Shown here: positions 26,833 to 37,905 of the stretch, piece by piece
How positions within the stretch are numbered: the first letter of the stretch is position 1
Layout: each line of letters starts with the position of its first letter
NCBI GenBank assembly: GCA_023238725.1
Contig: CM041546.1
Span: 8,295,983 to 8,359,982 of the forward strand
DNA length: 64,000 nucleotides
Reading direction: 5' to 3'
Source of the DNA: Scortum barcoo
Lineage: Eukaryota; Chordata; Actinopteri; Centrarchiformes; Terapontidae
The notes under the pieces: model-generated
What the model saw: only the letters and a program-made list of their open reading frames with translations
Told to the model about the DNA's origin: nothing
Database searches by the model: none
Program-made: the position numbers and the translations under genes

Positions 26833-27110
26833 ACATACCTCTGCTCGGAAGAAACCATAACACATCTCTGACCAGATGTGTCGGCCATGCTGTCAGCCCC
26901 CCACTGATCCAAGCTACCAATCAACCAAAGTTCCCACTGTGTAGCTATTTTAGGAAGCAAGGAATAACAGGGTTTTCCACTCTGCACCTCCCAGGTAGGG
27001 TTCGGCGAGAGAGGTCAAAGGGTCACCAGCAGCTGTCAGTGGGCCCCAAGTGAGGGATCCCCCAGACCCCATGTAATGACATGAGCATCCTGGACTGCAA
27101 AGGGGATTCT
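26833..27110 (+). repeat. Inverted dispersed repeat, left arm (upstream of nov)
   Basis: This segment aligns along its length with the reverse complement of 31891-32170. Shared blocks include ATAACAGGGTTTTCCACT, ACCTCCCAGGTAGGGTTC, TATTTTAGGAAGCA and CCCCCCACTGAT (right arm TCCCCCACTGAT), in the same order with comparable spacing. No coding potential is seen and no family recognised. The right end lies about 300 bases before the nov TATA box. Confidence 0.8.
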
Positions 27111-27365
27111 CAATCAGGATACTTCAATAGGAAAAACTGAAGTGTGTGCAAGCGAACAAGTTAATGACACAAATACAATGTATTATTACAAATTGGATGT
27201 AATATATATGCATTAAAATCACAAGTTGTTGATTATGTTTTGCAGAATGTTAAATTATAAAGGTTGAACTCTTTCTTTCTCTGTGTTTATGGTATTTCAT
27301 CTGACAGGATCTCACAATAAAATGTGACTCTCGATTTCCTCCAACACTCTGGGCGATTGCCCCGA

Positions 27366-27600
27366 CATTCCTTCCTGTTTGTCGTCATGGTGCCAGCAGG
27401 ACAGCTCCGCTATATAAGGCCCTCCTCTCCCGAGTCCTGAGCCAGAACGACAAAGAGACCACAGCCTTCTGCTACGCCACGGCTGGAGAGGAGAGAAGCT
27501 TCAACCCCAAACCAGAGGGCGCAAATCAGCTCCAGCAAAGAGAAGCAAACACTTTTACGACTGCAGACATTTTTTTGATTCTGCTCTACTTAACAGGAAG
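27366..27600 (+). promoter_or_regulatory. nov: nov core promoter and 5' UTR
   Basis: A clear TATA box, TATATAAG, lies at 27411-27418, which puts transcription start near 27440-27450 and gives a 5' UTR of about 155 bases. A CATTCC element (27366-27371), the TEAD-type MCAT core, lies 40 bases upstream of the TATA box. CCN genes are well known YAP/TEAD targets, so this site is a plausible input, but a six-base match is weak evidence alone. The segment is more GC-rich than its surroundings. Confidence 0.65.
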
Positions 27601-30004
27601 ATGACCAGTCTGTCAGAAAGAGCTCTTCTTGTCCTCTTCTTTACGGCACAGGTTGGCATTACATATATTTACATGTGTTTTATATTGTAGCACCTGATTG
27701 TTGTGATATGAGGAGGTTTAAGATAATGACAATATTTTATTCTAAAAACTAAAATCATTTAATTGTGGAAGCTCTTAAATGTTTTTTTCAGACAGTAATT
27801 TCAAGATTCACACATGAGGACAATGTTACTTTTACAATCTTGCAGAGGAAACCAATTTTAAATATCTCATATCCTAATTTGTCCAAACCACTTTGTACCT
27901 TCATTAAACATCAGTTTTATTGAGCAACTGTTCAAAATCAAAATCTCAAATCAAATATATCAAAAATCAAAATATTCTGAAGTCATTGTATGCTGTTCTG
28001 CTAATGCTACCTTTTCTAAGAACGTAAAATTGCACAACCTTACAAAACATTAACGCTTTTTTTCTGTAAAAATTAGGATGAGAAATGATTATTTTCACTA
28101 AAAACTCTTTTTTTGTATGTAATATTAAATTCCAGTTGCCAGTAACTAGTCATATTGATTGATAGAAAGAGACATTCAGCAACATGTTAAAGGCTCTTTT
28201 ATCTTCTCCCCCATTCAGCTGTTTGCACTTGGCTGGTCCCAAGTGTGTCCTCGGAGATGCCAGTGCCCCGAGGAGCCCCCCGTGTGTCCCCCCGGCGTGC
28301 CTCTGATCCTCGATGACTGCATCTGCTGCCTGGTGTGCGCCCGTCAGAAAGGACAGGTCTGCTCTGAAATGAACCCCTGTGACACACGCAAAGGGCTGCA
28401 GTGTGAATACACGACCAACGTCCACAAGAGGACTGGCATCTGTACCAGTGAGTAGGAAAATCATTCTCATCATGTCGAAGGTCCTGTATATTGTAAACTC
28501 TCTGTTGGTAAAAACATGGATCCTGACATTAGTTAGTTGTCATTGCATCTTGTGAATGACAGATTTTGTATTTGTAATAAACAAAATAATATATAATAAT
28601 GCCACTTTTCCCTGTTTTGTCTTTTTCCTCCAGCTAATGAGGGGGATGTGTGTGTTCTTGACGGTTCTGTCTATCAGAACGGCCAGACCTTCTTCCCCAG
28701 CTGTAAGTACCAGTGCATGTGCCGCGACGGGCAGATAGCCTGCGTGCCACGCTGCAATGTGGATGTGATGCTGCCTGGACCGGACTGTCCCATGCCACGC
28801 AGGGTCCAGGTGCCCGGAGAGTGCTGTGAGAAGTGGGTGTGTGAGCCCCAGGCGGAGGCCAGTGCGCTGGGCGGCTTTGCCATGGCAGGTGAGTAGACTG
28901 GAAGTAAGCATTTTTCTCTGACATCAGTGTCACTGCAGTGTGAGACACAAAGTTGAAAGGTTATGTACATTTCTCTGACCTGATTAGAGGAAGGGAGACG
29001 GTGCTGATGAAGGAAGGGAAAAGGAGTAAGGGTTGAGAAAGGAGAAGGAAACACAGAGGAAAAAGACAGTGTTGTCACTTTAGTCTGGAGTGTGAAACAG
29101 TGCTGTTATACATCGCTTTGCTGTCATCCAATCAAGGATTATGTTGCCTTTTAGTTCCTTAGGAAGGGTTTGCTTTCCAACACAAAGAGAAAGAAATTAA
29201 AGCTAGAATATAACCAGAGCCTCATTCTGCAGTGTCTTGAGTTGTGTGGCATTTTACTGCTGATTTCTCTCTCCACTCTAACCCTCTGTCCTCTGCCCGT
29301 CTGTGTGCTTTTTCAGCCTATCGTCAGGAGGAAACAGTGAGCGTTGACGCTTGGGACCCCAGCCTGAACTGCATTGAGCAGACCACAGAGTGGGGCGCTT
29401 GCTCTCAGACCTGCGGCATGGGGTTGTCCACCAGGGTCACCAATAAGAACCGTCGTTGTGAGATGGTGAAGCAGAACCGACTGTGCATGATCAGGCCCTG
29501 TGACGACCAGCAGGACCAGACACAGCTGACACAGCTTGCAGCAAAGGTACTTTTTGGGTAGTTTTTGGAGCAACCTGGATGCCAAATTTTTTATGTACAA
29601 GTCTCATCTGTAGCATGAGAATACATAAGTCACTGTACTACACAGACCAATTAATTTGTACCAGATATGGTACAAATTAATTAAGCTAATGGCTCTTTTT
29701 CTCCCTGCAGAGAGGCAGTAAGTGCCAGAGGATGGTGAGAAGTGACAAAGCCCTCCACCTCTCTTATAAGAATTGCACTAGCGTCCACGCATACAAGCCT
29801 CGCTACTGCGGCTCCTGCACAGACGGCCGCTGCTGTACCCCCCACAGGACCAAGACCGCCCTGGTGGAGTTCCAGTGTGCCAACGGTAAAACCACCAGAA
29901 GGCCGGTCATGGTGATCCTGACCTGTGCCTGCCACAACCACTGCCCCAGAGACAACGCTGTGTGGCAGCCATCACAGCTGGGGTACAGCAGCATGAGGTT
30001 ATAG
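27601..30004 (+). CDS. nov: CCN3/NOV matricellular protein (complete, 5 exons)
   Basis: Exons 27601-27651, 28219-28447, 28634-28888, 29317-29546 and 29711-30004. All are GT/AG, one module per exon as in the CCN family, 1059 nt, 352 aa. A signal peptide occupies about residues 1-24 (MTSLSERALLVLFF...). Then come the IGFBP module (about 27-93, with the ...DCICCLVC core), von Willebrand C (about 100-163), thrombospondin type 1 (about 197-240, WGACSQTCG) and a C-terminal cystine knot (about 260-333, ending TCACHNHC). NCIEQTTEW, CEMVKQNRLCM and NCTSVHAYKPRYCG favour CCN3/NOV over CTGF or CYR61. The product is a secreted ECM-associated ligand of integrins and Notch that modulates proliferation and differentiation. 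NXS/T sites include NCT in the cystine knot. The module set is complete, with no frameshift or missing core cysteine seen. A teleost CCN3 paralogue is the main alternative. Confidence 0.93.
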
Positions 30005-31440
30005 GTCATGAATCACTCTAAGACAATAATGAGGTTATGATGAACTGAAGGTCAAGACTATAGCTGATGACTGTGTCTTAAATCCAGACATTCATTTGAG
30101 TTGGATAATAGCATTCTCTTTACTTTAAAAGTTGAGTTGGGTTAACTCAAAACTTTTGATTAAAACTGTCCACAATATAATACATATCTATAGGCCTATG
30201 ACTTGCTACATATCCACAGTGAAAGTAAGATTATATCTGCTCACTATGGTCATAATAAACATTTTATGCAGTCATAGAATCCTCTTTTGGGAGAATTAAA
30301 TAGCTCTGTATCTCTCTCCTCTAATGAGGGATTTGATTGTGTATCATCCTGTGGACAAATAAGTGTCATCTCCACTATTGTTAAGTAGATTAAAAGCACT
30401 TAAACCTTGTGATATGTGGACTCTATGTGTGGAGATCAGGTAGAGTATACTACCGACCTTTCACAACAGTCTTTGGTTGGACGGTTGTGTGTAGGAGCTT
30501 TTACATACTACAACAGCCTCTATTCAAGAGGTCAGGTAATATAAGGGTGTATAGCTGCAGGGTAGTGCAGACACACAGGGGTGTCAGGGCTGCTTGAAGC
30601 TTTCCAACCACGAGGTTTGATTGACAGTCAGGTCAGCCATTCAGGCATACTTCTATTTTTTTAACAAGAGCTTATGAAACCAGCTAATTATGAGGAGGAA
30701 AGCCATGGCAATGAGATGTGGCAGAAAGCTTCAATTATGTCCTCATCACTGTGACACTCTGACACCTTAATCTAGAGGAAAAACAGTATTAGGAGCTATA
30801 ATTCTGTTATTTTCACATTGGTAAAATTGAAAGAGCAGAAAGAAGGCAGAGGGAAATAAAGGATTATTGGGTGAGCTGTTACATTTTACTTGCACAGCAA
30901 TGACAATTTTTCAACTGTGGGACACATTTTTGAAATAACTGGACTGTGTACTTTGACCTTGTCCAAGCTAAGGGCTCAGCCTAAGAGAGGCAGGTCAGTG
31001 TGGTGACTTAGTGTCATTTCTAACGTCTGCCTGAAATGTTACCCCTGTTGTAAAATGCAAAAAGTCTATGTTTCCATCAGTAAATGCAAAAGTATGTGTG
31101 TGTTTTTAGGTTTAGACGGGATAATATTTCTGTTGGTGGTGGTGGGGGTTTTGTTTGTTTGTTTTTTTGTTAGTTTTTTTGTTAAAAGTAGTGCATATTA
31201 ACAACAGCTATTTTTATAATGACAAAAGTTTTGTAAATACTTGCTGTATAGTTTGTTTGACTGAGTGTGTATCAAATACACAGCTTTAATTGGTAACAAT
31301 GTAAACATGAATTATATATGTTGGTACGTGGTATTGTTTTGCTTACTACTTAAATTACACTTCACACACCTTGTTCCTGTCTCTTTCTGAATAATACTGC
31401 AAAACTCAACATTTGAAAATAAATGTGTATTTTTTGTATC
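30005..31440 (+). other. nov: nov 3' UTR
   Basis: Non-coding sequence after the nov stop. AATAAA occurs at 30254-30259 and again at 31418-31423. The second is followed by a T/GT-rich element (TGTGTATTTTTTGTATC) and is the better main site, giving a 3' UTR of about 1.4 kb. ATTTA-containing AU-rich stretches are present, as expected of an inducible mRNA. Confidence 0.5.
31418..31423 (+). promoter_or_regulatory. nov: Polyadenylation signal AATAAA (nov, distal)
   Basis: Exact AATAAA with a close downstream GT/T-rich run. A proximal copy at 30254-30259 could produce a shorter transcript. Confidence 0.55.
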
Positions 31441-31890
31441 AAAGTTCTAATCTCTTTATTTCACTCAATTTAATCATCATTTTCTTGATGTTGGTGGCGA
31501 TAAATCAGCATCAGAAAATCTATATATCATGTTACAGTGCAGGTGCAGCTTTTTTAGAGAGAAACTGATGAATAAATGAGGAAGTAGTCCTCATGACTAC
31601 ATGTTAAATAAACTTTGAATAAAGCGTGAGCTTTCTCCTACAGCCAGCATCTTGTGTTATTTTCATGGATGTGTTATGTAGGTCAGTCAAAAGTATGTCA
31701 AGTGTTACTTAATACTAACAAGTCTAATATAGATGACTAATATAGAAAATAAAATAATATAAAAGATAATGACACCAAATATATGTAACCACATAAGAAT
31801 CAAACTTGTTTTGCTTTTGCTTTCCTTACAAATGAACACACATCTAGCAAGTTTCCACACATCTGTATTTGGGGTATACCTCTTCTTCCA

Positions 31891-32170
31891 GATTCCCTTT
31901 TAACAGTGCAGGATGTCCATGTGATCACATGGGACCTCTGAGCCACACAGACAGTGGGTGGTGACCTTTTTGACCTTTCTCCCTGAACCCTACCTGGGAG
32001 GTCACAGTGGAAAACCCTGTTATCCCCTGTGGGATTGCTACTGCTTCCTAAAATATCTCTTGAGTGGAAACTTTAGCTCATCAGTAGCTTGAATCAGTGG
32101 GGGACTGACACTGTGGTCGACACGTCTGGCTGCAGCTGTGTTAAGGTTTCTGCTGAACAGAGGTGTGCAT
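31891..32170 (-). repeat. Inverted dispersed repeat, right arm (downstream of nov)
   Basis: Reverse-complement partner of 26833-27110. Reading the minus strand from 32170, the same ordered blocks appear (ACCTCTGTTCAGCAGAAACC, CCCCCACTGATTCAAGCTAC, ATAACAGGGTTTTCCACT, ACCTCCCAGGTAGGGTTC, then CATCCTGCACTG). Divergence is scattered substitutions and small indels, with one insert of about a dozen bases before ATAACAGGG. The two arms enclose 4.78 kb that holds all of nov. Confidence 0.8.
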
Positions 32171-34140
32171 GTTGGCTATGTTTGTTGATTTAGCATTTTG
32201 AGCTTATTTGAGAGTTGCATTCTCTTCACATACAGTATGTCAAGATTGAAGAGCAAGCAAAGCAACAAAAACACAAGTGTGTGTTAGGTGAGCTGTTTGA
32301 TACTCAACTGGTTAGCTGACAGTTTGGCTCGGTGAGAGGCTGAACAGCAGATTATCTAACTGAGTGACTGACAGACTTGCTGACGGGCCATCTGGCTGGA
32401 AAAAGTGAAAATATCAGACCAGCTGAGCAACCACCAAGCTGCAGCTCAAAGTTCCTGACGGGAGTGTTTTTAGGTCATGTTTTCTTTGACGCCACCCTAT
32501 CTGAGTTATGGGATGCTGCATATGAGACAGAAAACCGTGCAGACCAGACCTGGAAAGTTTTCCTGACACATTTTAAAACTCTTAGTTCATGCACTGAATC
32601 ACTACATATGGGTATTTGTAGATATGAGTGAGGTTGTGAAATGACAAAACAAGCAGGATTGTCAGTTAAACCACAGAAAACTTTAGGAAAGTTTAAATGG
32701 CTTTTCAACTGACTGTGTTAAAGTTGAATATGCAGTTTTCTTTAATCCTTAAAACTGAAAACATGCACCAACAGGCCACACAAATACAGCAACACAGAAA
32801 AATACTAGATATATCACCAGGTGATTTCAACAACATTTTGAGTTTAATATACACCCATACATGTCTTTTCGTTTGTTCACATTCTTGGGCTACTCTGATT
32901 TTCCATTAATCTTGTGCTGTGTGAGTAATATCATCTCACTGAGTGATTGGTCTGGTATGATAATGTGGTCTGACTAGAGTCCATTGTCCTCTCAATCATT
33001 GACAGACAGAGACAAAACATTATTCTATTGATTGGTGGACGTACTGAACTGAAGACTTGATTCAGAGCTGCTCAAACAGCTGTCAAAGAATGACAGACTT
33101 CAGAGAGCCTGGTTGTGTTTGCTGACTGTGTGCTCTTTCCAACAAAGTCCGTCTCTCTCTCTTGCTCTGTAAAGTAAGAATGCATATAGAAATCTGGCAG
33201 GAGAAAGCATTAGATTGACAACATTTTTTTGGTCAAAGGATGGCTAATGCCCAACTTTAGGGAAAAAATCGTGATGATTTTGCAGCCTTGTTATTATGAA
33301 AAATGGTCTAATTGTCTAAATAAAAGCACTAATGTTATGTTGGTTGATTTTAAGTTCATAAACTTATTACATGGTTAGTTATGGCAGATACCTAAAGACC
33401 CCTGTAGGATTTGAGGATTTCTTACTTTAGCAAAGTGGTAGTTTGTGAAAAGACATTAGGTCTAATAATAAATGATGGGTTTGATAATGTATTATGATGT
33501 ATTACTTCAAATATGAAAAAAAAATGACAGATAGAGGCTCCAAGTAGTAATCTTATATAATCCTAAAAATTTCTACCAGAGCTTTGTATGGAGGATTTGC
33601 ACAAAATGCACAAAAAATATAGTACAGTCACAGCCATATGACTTAAGCATGCTACCATGTGCATAATGACAATGCTAACACACCGGTTTAGCAGGTATAA
33701 TAACCTCCACACTCATTTTAGTTAGCCACATAAACAGTAACAGGTCTTGATGAGTGTTTGTAGGTATTCAGTCAAAAATAAGAAAGTTAACATTTTGAAC
33801 TGTTGCATGATAAAGAGTGGGGTCATTAGTTCATCCCAGGTAAAGCTCATTTTTTTACACTAAAGTCAATTTGTATCCAAAAAGTCATTATACGGTGTAT
33901 GACCCTGCTGCAGTAACCTATATTATGTTTAGCATATAGACAGACCATATAAAGACTTACAGTGTGGAGGCACAGTAGCTCAAATGCAATACTTCCTCTG
34001 CCTAAACTGTCATCTGTAGTTTAACTGCATGGTGAGGGTGGGCCTCTGTTTGCGTGAAAGGTGAGTAGATTGCTCCCTCTGGTGGTGTATTTGAATAAAG
34101 CCTCTGTCACTATCTTCAGTGCAGCAAATAAAAGTGATCT
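32171..34140. other. Intergenic, nov to TRIM (no gene seen)
   Basis: AT-rich sequence without a supported exon, RNA or recognised repeat. Open frames of up to 84 codons lack motifs or splice context. Confidence 0.5.
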
Positions 34141-34179
34141 GATACCAGCTTGGCAGGCTGAGGTACTATATTAGAGTGA

Positions 34180-34185
34180 TTTATT
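34180..34185 (-). promoter_or_regulatory. Candidate polyadenylation signal of the TRIM gene
   Basis: TTTATT on the plus strand, AATAAA on the minus strand, about 480 bases after the TRIM stop codon. Other A/T-rich matches occur between here and the stop, so the site actually used is uncertain. Confidence 0.35.
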
Positions 34186-34661
34186 CAGAAATGACACCAG
34201 CATCGTGTTTGATAAAAAAGTAAAAAACTTTATATGAATTCATTTTGTTTATAAAATACAGAAAATTCAACATATGATAACAAAATAAGCATACAAAGTC
34301 AGACAACTTCAAAACCATTTCTTGTGGTTTATGGATATGAACCTTTCGCATTTGTTACACGTGATTAAGTGAGAGATGTCTCTCTCTGCCTCTGCATCCA
34401 CCACTGTAGAAGAATACATTTCATAAAGGCTTTTGGTGAATGATTAGAGTGATTACAAAAATACATGCTAAAATACAGATAAAAAAATAAACATACAACT
34501 TCATTCACAACAAATATCAAAAAGCCTTTACAGAGGAAGACAGTAATGATGGTCTACAAGTCTGTAAAGGTGTATGCATGGCTCAGTTTTCAAAAAACTC
34601 CAGGAACTTGGCTTATCAAGATTATCGGATTTCAATAGATTCAATTTTCATCTAAATCAGT

Positions 34662-35921
34662 TTAAACTGATCGATGTAAAAAGTCAAAAAACGAAAACAG
34701 GAAAATGAGTAAAATAAACCAGAGTAAGGTATCTAAAAGTTGTGACCCTGTTTTCATCCTCTCAGCCATGTTTCGTAGCTTCTGTGTCCAGCTAACCTCT
34801 GCAGGACCGGGAGTAAAGCACAGGAAAATTCTCTCATTGAATTTGCAGCCACGAAAACAGTAAATCAGGGACCCAGTGTCTGCATCAGTGAAGGACACCA
34901 GTCCAGTCTTGTACTCTACATACAGTAAGACTCTCTCAGGTTTCCTTATCAAGAAGACGTGGACAGGGTCTTTCTCTAAAGCTCTGCACTTGGTTTTACT
35001 TTCCAACTTTAGGATCCAGCTTCCATTCCTGGGGTTAGGTCTAAATAGCCTCTTCCCAACCACTGACTCTCTGACTACTCCTAAATCCCATCTGGTCAGC
35101 CCTTTGACCCAAAAGATATAGCAGATACTCCCCTCAGAAAAGCCAGGAACATAGTAATATGTGTTGAACTCTTGCGGGTCTTTATATGGAAACTGCCAAA
35201 CAGGATGACCTTGCATTTGATTACACAGAGCACAGTTTTGTGTCTCTTCATCTTTGCCTTTCTTCTTGTTCTTCTGACCCTTCTTGCCATGCTTGTGTCT
35301 AATTTCCTGCACTTCCGCCTTTTTCCTCCCCATCTTCCTCCCCATCTGAGCCATCTTGTCTACATACGCTTCATCCAAAGGTACCGTATCATGAGCGTCA
35401 TGCTCTGCACACAGGGCACAAATATGGGTACAATCATCCCTGCATAAGAACTCTAAAATCCTGTTGTGTTTCTTGCATATTTTGTTCTCCAGGTTGCGCA
35501 CAGGATTGGTTAGTTTGTGTCTCTTTAGGGCGTTAATTTTCCGGTGAGGCTCTAGGTGCGTCTCACAGTAAGACGTCAAACACACCAGACAAGTTTTGGA
35601 TGCCTTGATCTTGTTTCCGAGGCAGTAGTCGCATGGCACCTGTCCCGCTTTGATTGGGGAATAATTGGCAGCTGTCGCTTGATGTTTCTTGAAATTCTCC
35701 ACAATCTCCCTGAACTCGGTGTTGACACAAAGTTTGAGCCCTTTGTCGAACTTCTCTTTGCACAGTGGACATTGACACTGCTCTTTGCCTTCCCAGTGCC
35801 TGGCGATACAGGACTTGCAGAAGTTGTGCCCACATGGAATAGAAACGGGCTTGGTGAAAACTTCCAGACAGATGGAGCACAGGAAATGATCCTCGGACAG
35901 AAAGCTACTGGCGGTGGCCAT
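34662..35921 (-). CDS. TRIM-type RING/B-box/SPRY protein with hydrophobic C-terminal tail
   Basis: One uninterrupted frame of 419 aa with ATG at 35921. A RING finger is complete at C15-C18-C30-H32-C35-C38-C51-C54. A B-box1-like zinc finger follows (about 97-126, CDYC...CLVC...CETH), then a B-box2 (about 149-178, CKKH...CALCAEHDAHD). Where fish TRIMs have a coiled coil of 100 or more residues, there is only a short Lys/Gly-rich segment (about 190-226). A SPRY domain follows (about 245-375, WDLGVVRES, GSWILKL, GLVSFTDADTGSLIY) without a clear PRY half. The last 27 residues contain a strongly hydrophobic stretch (about 397-415, LLWFILLIFLFSFF) fit for a membrane anchor. Likely an E3 ubiquitin ligase of the expanded fish TRIM set, many of which act in antiviral innate immunity. 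CTCTAG|AA just before the ATG looks like a 3' splice site, so a non-coding 5' exon is likely. Orthology not assigned. Confidence 0.88.
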   Translation of the reverse strand: MATASSFLSEDHFLCSICLEVFTKPVSIPCGHNFCKSCIARHWEGKEQCQCPLCKEKFDKGLKLCVNTEFREIVENFKKHQATAANYSPIKAGQVPCDYCLGNKIKASKTCLVCLTSYCETHLEPHRKINALKRHKLTNPVRNLENKICKKHNRILEFLCRDDCTHICALCAEHDAHDTVPLDEAYVDKMAQMGRKMGRKKAEVQEIRHKHGKKGQKNKKKGKDEETQNCALCNQMQGHPVWQFPYKDPQEFNTYYYVPGFSEGSICYIFWVKGLTRWDLGVVRESVVGKRLFRPNPRNGSWILKLESKTKCRALEKDPVHVFLIRKPERVLLYVEYKTGLVSFTDADTGSLIYCFRGCKFNERIFLCFTPGPAEVSWTQKLRNMAERMKTGSQLLDTLLWFILLIFLFSFFDFLHRSV

Positions 35922-35949
35922 TTCTAGAGGACAGGAATGGTTTTAAAAC

Positions 35950-37200
35950 CAACCATTAATGATAATGCTTTTTTTTTAACTTTGAGAAACAGAAATGACA
36001 AAAAGACAACAACAAAGAACACATCTTAGATACTTTCTGGTGGCAAAAACATAAAAAGAAATTACTCTAATGATGCTGCAAACGTGAAGTTTGATAAAAA
36101 AGCCCAATAAATAAATAATTATTCACTACGTAACCAGCAACCAGTCCTTCCTGTATCTGGATTTGTGAACAAACGGTGTCAACTTCCTTCCATATAAAAC
36201 GCAGCTACGAATATTCTACAATACCCGAATATGCTCAAGTATAAATGCATTAACAGGGGAATTGAACTTCACCTTCTCAGATGCGGGTGCTCTGCAGTGT
36301 CTCTTTGTGCACTAACTGGACAAGCTAAACTGTGTTTACCAGATGTTATGGTTGTGCAGTCCCACAAGTTTCATTTCTCTATAAATGATGCAATGATGCT
36401 CCTCCTTGTCCTCGACTCCACCTATCTGCTCCTCCTGCTTGACATTAACCCCTGAGCAGCTGAGACTTTTGTTTCTATAATGAAGGTACTAAAGAGTCCA
36501 TAGTCAGTTTTGACTACACCGACAAGTAAAGTCAAGTTAGCTAGAGCGAAATGATTAGTCTCTGCTCTGAAAGGGTTAAACTGAGAGGGGAGATATGCAA
36601 GTGAAATTAAATGAATCACTCCACATCTATTTGCTGCTCTCCTCTGCAAAACAGCTGGTTAGTTTCAGTTTTGTGGTATTGTAATTACACTTGCTTTTTA
36701 ATGTTCGAACTTTCAAAGGTGACCAGCACATAATTCCTGCAGATATTTTCACTTGATAAATTATGAGCAATGGCTATGGTTATTATGGTTGTGTATTTTT
36801 GCTTTTGGATTTTTACCAAATTATGGATACCACACCAATCAGATGAACATAAAGCAGTGCTGTAAAAATGTCTCAGTTAATCTAAATAAACAGCATCTAC
36901 TCTTGGATTACACCTGCTTTACTTTGAAAAGGGTTAGGGTTGATATCTTAGTAATGTAGCCATTGCAAAGTGTGTACTTTGTACCTTGATATAAAAACAG
37001 GAAACTTACTTCAGGAAGTCAAACAAAGCCAGAAGTAGCAGCCACAACCAAGAAGCAGCTAAACCAGTGCAGCCTGGGCAGGACGTCTGCTCTGACGTAC
37101 AGCTCAAATTCCTTGTTTGATGTTCATATCCCATGTAAATTTTTAAATATTGTGTGTTGTCATTTGTTAATTCCTCTATTTATACTGCTGAAATGTGCAG
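35950..37200. other. Region upstream of the TRIM gene (no coding exon seen)
   Basis: Should hold the TRIM 5' non-coding exon and promoter on the minus strand if the CTCTAG acceptor is used; no convincing donor or promoter could be fixed. No other feature is recognised. Confidence 0.35.
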
Positions 37201-37202
37201 CC

Positions 37203-37490
37203 TTTTCTAGATTCAAGCATTTTATTGTCATTTGCACAGATAAAAAAATATTTTTCACTGTACAATGAAATTCTTACTTTGTTCTTCCCTCTTCAATGCC
37301 AGATAAATAGAAAATATATAAATACAAAAATACAAGTAAATAATATACACTAAATAATATACAAGTAAATAACATAGAATAAGTGTGCAAGGAAAACTAT
37401 ATACTATATATATTCAAATATTGAAGAAAACTATACGCATTCAAGTATTATTGCAAAAGAGGGGTTGATGTTATTGCACGTCCACGGTGA
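37203..37490 (-). repeat. Fish retroelement 3' tail remnant
   Basis: The motif TTTTATTGTCATTTGCACAG, then CTGTACAATGAAATTCTTAC, followed by AT-rich AATACAAAAATACAAGTA and a TTATTGCAC stretch. This order is a common fish dispersed repeat read from its 3' tail, so the element points to the minus strand. No coding sequence remains. Confidence 0.55.
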
Positions 37491-37673
37491 AAATGATAAA
37501 ACCTTGTGGCCTATACGTTCCACGTTGCATGAATGGCAGTTCAAGTTTCATAATTAATTAATTAAATAATCTCATAATTCACAATTTGCATCAAGGGCTT
37601 TTACAATCTGTACAGCATACGACACCCTCTTAATTCAGATAGAGAAAACTTAACAGGGGAAAAAAATGGAAGA

Positions 37674-37905
37674 ATCAGAATCAGGTTTATTACCAAGTTG
37701 GTTTTCACATACAAGAAATCTGTCTTAATATGTTGTGCAAAAATATATATACATAGTAAATCACCAGGGAGGGTAACAGAGGAGGGATCTCTCTCCCAGG
37801 CCGGCGTACAGGGCCACATTCAGCACATTCACTTCCCAGCACCCAGATATCAAGTGAACAGAATGCAAATTATGATGACCAAAATACTAATATGTGTAAA
37901 CTGTA
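37674..37905 (-). repeat. Second fish retroelement 3' tail remnant
   Basis: AGAATCAGAATCAGGTTTAT followed by GTTTTCACATACAAGAAATC. On the minus strand this is the familiar fish tail ending in ATAAACCTGATTCTGATTC, with the short tandem ATTCTG typical of these elements. It lies 200 bases from the preceding, unrelated tail. Confidence 0.6.

Noticed and set aside
28540..29078. Long minus-strand frames across nov exon 3
   Set aside because: Shadows of the VWC-module exon, without independent protein features.
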